Assembly (NCBI GenBank): GCA_944372585.1 | Contig: CALVZQ010000002.1 | Location: 95,425 to 159,424 of the forward strand | Direction: 5' to 3' | Source: an uncultured Clostridia bacterium | GTDB taxonomy: Bacteria; Bacillota; Clostridia; Christensenellales; UBA1242 | DNA: 64,000 bases | In this document: piece after piece, positions 58,808-64,000 of the stretch | Layout: each line of letters starts with the position of its first letter | How positions within the stretch are numbered: the stretch's first letter is position 1 | Made by a program: the position numbers and the translations under genes | Notes under the pieces: generated by a model | What the model was told of the DNA's origin: nothing | The model's database searches: none | What the model saw: the letters and a program-made list of their open reading frames with translations, nothing else

Positions 58808-60154
58808 ATGCAAGAGATAAGTGTAATTTGGCAACAAGTGTTGGAAAAATTGGAACTTCGAATTTCGTCGGTTTCTTTTATGCTTTGGATCAAGACAATC
58901 AAACCAATTGAAATTGATGACAAAGACAATTTCATCATTGCTGCTCAGTCAGTTTCTGCAAAAAATCAAATTTTGAGAAATTTTATCGACAAAATCAATG
59001 ATTGTTGTTTTGAAGTTGTTGGAAAACCTTTAAAAATTGTTGTTCTTGACCCAAACGAAGAGATTGAATATCTCAAAAACAACAGAGTTGAAGAAAAGAA
59101 TGTTTCTTCCAAAGAAGAAAAAAATCCGTTTGTTGAAAAGTTCACTTTTGACAACTTTGTCGTTGGAAAAAGCAACCAATTTGTCTACGCTGCAGCAAGA
59201 ACAGTTGCCGAACACCCTGGAAAAAGATATAACCCTCTTTTCATTTATGGAAGTTCAGGACTTGGAAAAACTCACCTTTTGCATGCAATTGGAAACTATT
59301 TAAGAGAATATCAACCAAATCTAAAAATCAAATATGTCACTTGTGAGCAATTCACAAATGACTATATTTCTTCGCTCTATTCTTCCACAAAAAACAAAGC
59401 AATCATGGAGTTCAGGGAAAAATATAGAAATCTTGATGTGTTGATGGTGGACGACATTCAATTTATTTCAAACAAAAAAGAAACCCAAGAAGAATTTTTC
59501 CACACTTTCAACGAAATGACTTTGAGCAACAAACAGGTCATCATCTGCTCTGACAGACCTCCAAAAGAAATTGCCACTTTGGAAGACAGATTGAGAACAA
59601 GATTTGCAAGTGGACTTATTCACGACATTCAACAACCTGACATTGAAACAAGAATTGCCATTTTGCATAAGAAAAGTCAACTTGAAAAATATTATGCTGA
59701 AGACGACGTAATCAACTATATTGCAGAACACATTGACACAAACATAAGAGAACTTGAAGGAAAACTCTCAGAGGTATATTTCCTTGCCACTCTTTCTGGA
59801 AAGAAAGTTGCAACAATGGAAGAAGTCAAAGACATCTTTTCAAATCAAAAAGAAGAACTCAAAAATGACCTTACTCCTGACAAAATCATCTCTGTTGTGT
59901 GCGATTACTTCAACATCTCATATCAGGACATCACTGGCAAGAAAAAAAACAAAGACATTGTTGAACCGAGAATGATTGCAATCTATTTGATAAGCGAACT
60001 TCTCAACCTTCCTCTTGTCAACATAGGAAAGATTTTTGGTGGCCGTGACCACACCACAATTATGCATTCAAGGGACAAAATCACTCAAGATTTGAAGGTC
60101 AACAAAAAAACTCAGACACTTGTGAATGACATCAAAAATTCTTTAACAATGTAG
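58808..60154 (+). CDS. dnaA: Chromosomal replication initiator DnaA
   Basis: DnaA opens oriC and loads the helicase. The 448-aa protein has the N-terminal domain I (IWQQVLEKLELRISSVSFMLW), AAA+ domain III with Walker A GSSGLGKTH (about 149-157), Walker B LMVDDIQFI (about 217) and a sensor region, then domain IV with the DNA-binding GGRDHTTIMHSRDKI (about 416-430). Domain II is short. TCGGAGAAAACT precedes the start. The region behind the gene contains DnaA boxes. Confidence 0.98.
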   Translation: MQEISVIWQQVLEKLELRISSVSFMLWIKTIKPIEIDDKDNFIIAAQSVSAKNQILRNFIDKINDCCFEVVGKPLKIVVLDPNEEIEYLKNNRVEEKNVSSKEEKNPFVEKFTFDNFVVGKSNQFVYAAARTVAEHPGKRYNPLFIYGSSGLGKTHLLHAIGNYLREYQPNLKIKYVTCEQFTNDYISSLYSSTKNKAIMEFREKYRNLDVLMVDDIQFISNKKETQEEFFHTFNEMTLSNKQVIICSDRPPKEIATLEDRLRTRFASGLIHDIQQPDIETRIAILHKKSQLEKYYAEDDVINYIAEHIDTNIRELEGKLSEVYFLATLSGKKVATMEEVKDIFSNQKEELKNDLTPDKIISVVCDYFNISYQDITGKKKNKDIVEPRMIAIYLISELLNLPLVNIGKIFGGRDHTTIMHSRDKITQDLKVNKKTQTLVNDIKNSLTM

Positions 60155-60480
60155 GTCAGACAAAGTTGTCAACAATCAAATTTTGTTTTGTGCATAACTT
60201 TTCTCACTTATCCTCAAACTTATCCACATTCAAAACAATTCCAAAAATGCAACATATAGTGGCAGACAAATAAAATTGAAAACTATATATTGAAAAACAA
60301 AAATCAAAGGTCAAAGTTATACACATTTCCACACCGGCTTATTAAGAGTGATATTACTCAAATAAAAAATTTAATAAAATATTTTTAAGTGCGTGCGCAT
60401 GGGCGGGAAAAATAAAAATAAATTAATTATTTTTTAATTGTATTTTGACTTTTTTGAAAGTTGTGGTATAATGTTTGTGT
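60155..60480 (+). other. Replication origin (oriC) between dnaA and dnaN
   Basis: The dnaA-dnaN gap of 370 bp holds DnaA boxes TTATCCTCA (60208-60216), TTATCCACA (60220-60228, perfect), TTATACACA (60317-60325) with ATTTCCACA overlapping it, and TGTGCATAA reversed (60189-60197). An AT-rich stretch (about 60338-60400) fits the unwinding element. The TTGACT/TATAAT promoter of dnaN (60445-60472, 16-bp spacer) ends the region. Confidence 0.9.
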
Positions 60481-60524
60481 AAGGTGAAAAAGTCACAAAA
60501 TCAAAAGACTTAAGGAGAGAAAAA

Positions 60525-61625
60525 ATGTTAGTATCATGTCATGGAATAGAACTTTCAGATGCTTTCTTGAGTGTTAGCAAAGCAATTTCAAACAAAATCA
60601 CAAATCCAATTTTGGAAGGAATCAAAATCGTTGCAGAGGATGACACTTTGACATTGAGTGCAACAGACACAGAACTTTCAATTGAAAAGAAAATCAAAGC
60701 AAACATCAAAACAGAAGGTGAAGCTGTTGTTCCTGGAAAGTTCATCACAGAGTTCATTAAAAAACTTACAAACGAAATGATTGAACTTGAACTCAACGAC
60801 AGAAACCAAATGATAATCAAATATGACGACAGTCAAAGCATCATTCAATGTTACAATGTTTTGGAATATCCAAGCTTCAAGAAACTTGAAAGTATGCAAT
60901 ATTTTGGAATTTCCAAAAAAGACTTGAAAACAATCATCAACAAAACAATCTTTTCAGTTGCTGTTGACGATTCAAGACCAATTTTGAAAGGTGTTTTGTT
61001 TGACATTGACAAAAACACAATCAATGCAATTGCTCTTGATGGATACAGACTTGCAAAAGTCAAAAAGAACATTGTTTCAGATCTCACAATGAGCATTGTC
61101 ATCCCAGCAAAGAGTTTGGCAGAAATTTCAAGAATCCTTGATGACAGCGATGAAATCATCAATGTTTATGTTGACAAGAGCACTTTGATGGTTGACTTTG
61201 GAGATACAAAACTCACAACAAGACTTTTGGAAGGAGATTTTGTAAACTACAAACAAATCATTGCAGCAAACTATGAAACTGTTTGTGTCATCAACAAAGA
61301 ACAATTTGAAGATGCACTTGAAAGAGCTTCTCTTCTTTCAAAAGTTGGACAAGGAAATTGTGTCAAATTTGAAGTTAAAGAGAAAAATCTTTGCATAACA
61401 TCAAATTCGGAACTTGGAAATGTCAAAGAAAATGTTCCAATCAACATGACAGGAAAAGAACTTTTGATTGCTTTCAACGCAAGATATTTCATTGAAAATT
61501 TGAAAGCAAACACAGATGAATTTGTCAAGATTTGTTTCAACTCCCCTGCAAATCCATGTGTTATTGTTCCTGTTGAGGGAGATGAATTCCTGTATTTGAT
61601 TTTGCCAGTGAGAATGATTGGCTAA
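60525..61625 (+). CDS. dnaN: DNA polymerase III beta subunit (sliding clamp)
   Basis: DnaN is the ring that keeps the polymerase on DNA. The 366-aa protein has the three-domain clamp fold, recognised by ILEGIKIVAEDDTLTLSATDTELSIE, SRPILKGVLFDID, ALDGYRLAKVK and the C-terminal FLYLILPVRM. Length is typical. It follows oriC with its own promoter and AAGGAGAG site, and is ended by a hairpin at 61650-61679. recF does not follow it, unlike most Bacillota. Confidence 0.97.
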   Translation: MLVSCHGIELSDAFLSVSKAISNKITNPILEGIKIVAEDDTLTLSATDTELSIEKKIKANIKTEGEAVVPGKFITEFIKKLTNEMIELELNDRNQMIIKYDDSQSIIQCYNVLEYPSFKKLESMQYFGISKKDLKTIINKTIFSVAVDDSRPILKGVLFDIDKNTINAIALDGYRLAKVKKNIVSDLTMSIVIPAKSLAEISRILDDSDEIINVYVDKSTLMVDFGDTKLTTRLLEGDFVNYKQIIAANYETVCVINKEQFEDALERASLLSKVGQGNCVKFEVKEKNLCITSNSELGNVKENVPINMTGKELLIAFNARYFIENLKANTDEFVKICFNSPANPCVIVPVEGDEFLYLILPVRMIG

Positions 61626-61649
61626 AAAAAATAAATTTCAAAAATATTA

Positions 61650-61680
61650 AATACTTGACTTTTTGTCAGGTATTTTTTTG
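61650..61680 (+). terminator. dnaN terminator
   Basis: AATACTTGAC and GTCAGGTATT pair around T5 with one mismatch, followed by T7. Confidence 0.75.
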
Positions 61681-61741
61681 TTAATATTTTACTTAAGAAA
61701 AATAAAATTTGAAAAAATTTTTCAAACTGCATATTTTCTCA

Positions 61742-61755
61742 TGACAAATTTGTCA
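61742..61755. promoter_or_regulatory. 14-bp palindrome upstream of rpmH promoter
   Basis: TGACAAATTTGTCA is a perfect palindrome about 40 bp before the -35 box. It may be a regulator site; its owner is unknown. Confidence 0.4.
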
Positions 61756-61796
61756 AAATAAAAACAAAGTTTGTTTGAAAATGATTTCATTTGCGG

Positions 61797-61825
61797 TTGA
61801 CAAATCAAAATTTATTTTATATAAT
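61797..61825 (+). promoter_or_regulatory. Promoter of rpmH-rnpA-yidD-yidC
   Basis: TTGACA (61797-61802), 17-bp spacer and TATAAT (61820-61825), both perfect. Confidence 0.9.
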
Positions 61826-61880
61826 AAGGCAGTAAACCTTTTTGCAATAGGATTAAAAACAAATTTAAGGAGAAAAAATT

Positions 61881-62015
61881 ATGAAAAGAACATACCAACC
61901 TAAGAAAAGACAAAAACAAAAAGTTCATGGATTCCGTGAAAGAATGAGAACTAAGGGTGGAAGAAACGTTTTGAAAAGACGTAGAAACAGAGGAAGAAAA
62001 GTTATTTCTGCTTAG
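61881..62015 (+). CDS. rpmH: 50S ribosomal protein L34
   Basis: The 44-aa, very basic protein is L34 of the large ribosomal subunit: [11 protein letters not shown] start, [22 protein letters not shown] and the RGRKVISA end. AAGGAG is upstream. It begins the operon rpmH-rnpA-yidD-yidC with a 1-nt gap to rnpA. In most bacteria this operon lies upstream of dnaA on the opposite strand; here it is downstream of dnaN on the same strand. Confidence 0.97.
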   Translation: MKRTYQPKKRQKQKVHGFRERMRTKGGRNVLKRRRNRGRKVISA

Positions 62016-62016
62016 T

Positions 62017-62358
62017 ATGAAGAAAACGGATCACAGACTCAGGAAGAATAGTCAATTCAGTTATATATACAAAAAAGGTGAGAGAGTTCACACAGAACAC
62101 TTCACTTTGTTTGCAGTCAAAAGCAAATATGAAAGTTATAAAATTGGATTTTCTATCAATAAAAAACTTGGGAAAGCAAACAAAAGAAATTTACTAAAAA
62201 GAAGGATGAGAGAAATCACTAGGATTCATATTCAAATTCCTTCTTTTTGCAACTATGTTGTCATGGCAAAAGAAAATGCCGTCACACTTTCTTTTGAAGA
62301 ATTGAAAAACGAACTAAAAAAGTTGTTTGAAAAATATGAAAACAAAAAACATTCTTAA
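62017..62358 (+). CDS. rnpA: Ribonuclease P protein component
   Basis: RnpA supports the RNA enzyme that trims tRNA 5' ends. The 113-aa basic protein carries IGFSINKKLGKANKRNLLKRRMREI (in parts; RNR-type core about 47-70). The N-terminus DHRLRKNSQFSYIYKKGERV is typical. It overlaps yidD by 23 nt. Confidence 0.95.
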   Translation: MKKTDHRLRKNSQFSYIYKKGERVHTEHFTLFAVKSKYESYKIGFSINKKLGKANKRNLLKRRMREITRIHIQIPSFCNYVVMAKENAVTLSFEELKNELKKLFEKYENKKHS

Positions 62359-62599
62359 AAAAATCTTTTTATTCCCGGTCTATATCTACAAATATTTGAT
62401 TTCGCCCCTGCTTCCTCACAGTTGCATTTTCACACCAACTTGTTCAAACTATATGATCAAAGCGGTGGAAGAATTTGGTGTTTTCAAAGGATTTTGGCTT
62501 GGGACTAAGAGAATTTGCAGATGTGTTCCTTGGCAAAAGAAGAGAGGGTATGACCCTGTTCCTATAAATATAAAAGGAGACAACCTATGGATTTTATAA
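62336..62599 (+). CDS. yidD: Membrane-protein insertion efficiency factor YidD
   Basis: The 87-aa protein shows the family pattern: amphipathic N-terminus (FPVYIYKYLISPLLPHSC), then CIFTPTCSNYMIKAVEEFG and RICRCVPW with the conserved Cys residues. It aids YidC in membrane insertion. ATG 62336 is preferred to the TTG at 62327; no ribosome site is present, and translation is probably coupled to rnpA, whose end it overlaps. Confidence 0.9.
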   Translation: MKTKNILKKIFLFPVYIYKYLISPLLPHSCIFTPTCSNYMIKAVEEFGVFKGFWLGTKRICRCVPWQKKRGYDPVPINIKGDNLWIL

Positions 62600-63981
62600 G
62601 CACTGCACTTGTGACAATCTCTCAACCAACAGGTTTTTGGGAAACAATATTAAATGCCTTCAAAAGTGCCACAGGCACATATATAATGGCTGTTATTTTG
62701 CTTGCTCTTATTGTCAGAATTTTGTTTTCTCTTGTTGACATAATCAACAAAAAAGTCAACATGAAAAACATGGACATAAATGCAAAAATGAGACCGGAAC
62801 TTGAAGCAATTCAAAAGAAGTATGGTCATGACCAAAGGATTCTTCAACAGAAGACAAATGAAATTTACAAAAAATATCAATTCTCAATGATGAGCAGTTG
62901 TCTTCCAATGTTGATAACAATGATTTTGCAATTCACCGTTTTCTTGACATTATGGAATTCTCTTCAAGCTGTTTCAAATTACAACATTGTAAACCAATAT
63001 GAAAACATGAAAAATCTCTATGCAAATGTCATAGTTCTGAACGAAGAAGAAGGTTTGAAAAGGGAACTCACTGATTTGGCTGGACAAGAATATCAACTTG
63101 AGGCAGAGATAGATTTTGAAAACAACAAACTTAAAATCACAATAAATCAAACTGAAGTTGCTCCACAAGTTTTTGAATTTAATTATGTCAACACTTGGAC
63201 AAACCAAGACATCTTTGAATTGCTTCAAAGATATGTGAATGTTCCTCAAGAAGAGACACCAACAGACACGGAAAACCCAACTGAAGACACCACTCAAACT
63301 GAGGAAGGAGAAGAACAGACACCAACAACCCCAGAAATTGAGTTTGTTGACACTGGATTTAATGAACTCTTCAAAACACTGGCAGAACAGACTGTTGAAA
63401 ATTATTATGTTGACACACAAGAAGGATTTTTGTGGATCAAAAACATTTACAAAGCCGAATCTCCAACAAGTCCACTTTTCACAAAAAGTGAGATAACAAA
63501 CTATTTGTCAAGATATTACACTGACGAAGAAAAAACAACAGAAGAGGCCAATGACTATGAAGGACAAATTTTTGATTATGTCGTTGCTGGAATTGATACA
63601 CAGTCACTTGGAGTTAATGGTTACTACATCTTGACAATCATTGCTGTTGTCACATCATTCCTTTCACTTTGGCTTTCAAACAAACTTATGAAAAACAAAA
63701 AGAATCCAGTTTCTCCTCAAAATCCAGGTGGAATTGGAGCCGCAGCAAATTCAGGTGCTGGTAGTTCGAAACTTATGTATTTCATCATGCCAGTGATCAT
63801 TGGTATCTTCACGTTTATGTACACAAGTTTGTTTGCAATATATTTGATTGTTGGACAACTTGTCACAATGCTTCTCACTCCACTCACAACATTGATTGTC
63901 AGAAAATGGTTGGAAGCGGAAAGTAAAAAACAAAAAGAAAAAGATGTGATTGAAGTTGATTACAGAAGAAAAGATAAATAA
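62587..63981 (+). CDS. yidC: Membrane protein insertase YidC with large external loop insertion
   Basis: YidC inserts proteins into the membrane. The 464-aa protein has helices at about 30-52 (TM1), 98-125 (TM2), 338-362 (TM3) and two more at about 398-440, and the cytosolic charged region MRPELEAIQKKYG (about 68-80). Between TM2 and TM3 there is an insertion of about 200 residues with an acidic Thr/Pro/Glu-rich patch (about 215-250) that is absent in SpoIIIJ/YqjG-type YidC (about 260 aa). AAAAGGAG lies 8 nt upstream of ATG 62587, inside yidD. There is no lipoprotein Cys at the N-terminus. Confidence 0.9.
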   Translation: MDFISTALVTISQPTGFWETILNAFKSATGTYIMAVILLALIVRILFSLVDIINKKVNMKNMDINAKMRPELEAIQKKYGHDQRILQQKTNEIYKKYQFSMMSSCLPMLITMILQFTVFLTLWNSLQAVSNYNIVNQYENMKNLYANVIVLNEEEGLKRELTDLAGQEYQLEAEIDFENNKLKITINQTEVAPQVFEFNYVNTWTNQDIFELLQRYVNVPQEETPTDTENPTEDTTQTEEGEEQTPTTPEIEFVDTGFNELFKTLAEQTVENYYVDTQEGFLWIKNIYKAESPTSPLFTKSEITNYLSRYYTDEEKTTEEANDYEGQIFDYVVAGIDTQSLGVNGYYILTIIAVVTSFLSLWLSNKLMKNKKNPVSPQNPGGIGAAANSGAGSSKLMYFIMPVIIGIFTFMYTSLFAIYLIVGQLVTMLLTPLTTLIVRKWLEAESKKQKEKDVIEVDYRRKDK

Positions 63982-64000
63982 AAAAAAGACGGAATTTCCG

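Overview
The window is 64 kb of an AT-rich bacterial chromosome carrying its replication origin. The Shine-Dalgarno sites (AGGAGG type), TTGACA/TATAAT promoters, SAM-I riboswitch on metK, T-box on a dimeric glycyl-tRNA synthetase, SipW/TasA-type secretion pair, DUF1540 and YugP-type genes, and PASTA-bearing PBP2 all point to Bacillota. Many proteins are divergent or oversized (a giant 4,104-aa surface protein, DUF285 repeats, a 971-aa CvpA-like protein, an enlarged YidC), which suggests an uncultivated, possibly gut-associated Clostridia-like lineage; I cannot name it. The standard code is used, with TGA as a stop.

Layout. 1-1.9 kb: MarR regulator and the start of an ABC exporter. 1.9-10.7 kb: a compact eight-gene operon on the minus strand with one strong promoter. 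It encodes an SPFH/zinc-ribbon protein, a small membrane-anchored protein, a TPR protein, two coiled-coil proteins resembling ESCRT-III (Snf7/CHMP), a Ppx/GppA-like protein, a Vps4-like AAA ATPase with an N-terminal MIT-like helical domain, and a 1,269-aa zinc-ribbon/TIR-like/TPR/transmembrane/GLUG-repeat protein. I regard this as the most exciting part of the window: a candidate bacterial ESCRT-III/Vps4 membrane-remodelling or envelope-defence system. 10.9-15 kb: an SDR enzyme, a lipoprotein, a Cys/Gly-rich miniprotein, a PH-like protein, tRNA-Ala, a membrane protein and MscL. 15-18 kb: a MerR-controlled cluster (DUF362, LarC1-only, ECF S component, DUF1893). 18.2-19.5 kb: SAM-I riboswitch and metK.

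19.5-25.6 kb: a surface/matrix operon (TasA-like, SipW-like signal peptidase, DUF285-repeat protein, lipoprotein, MGMT-family protein). 26-31.9 kb: tRNA-Arg, an orphan VirD4/TraG-like ATPase, hypotheticals and a cardiolipin synthase. 31.9-44.2 kb: one giant surface protein gene. 44.5-50.8 kb: an apparently leaderless helical-protein gene coupled to an ABC-F ATPase, glyS with its T-box, and small membrane proteins. 50.9-54.5 kb: a short division cluster (rsmH, FtsL-like, PBP2). 54.6-64 kb: CvpA-like, recF (divergent), dnaA, oriC, dnaN, rpmH, rnpA, yidD, yidC. I see no insertion sequence, prophage or CRISPR array.
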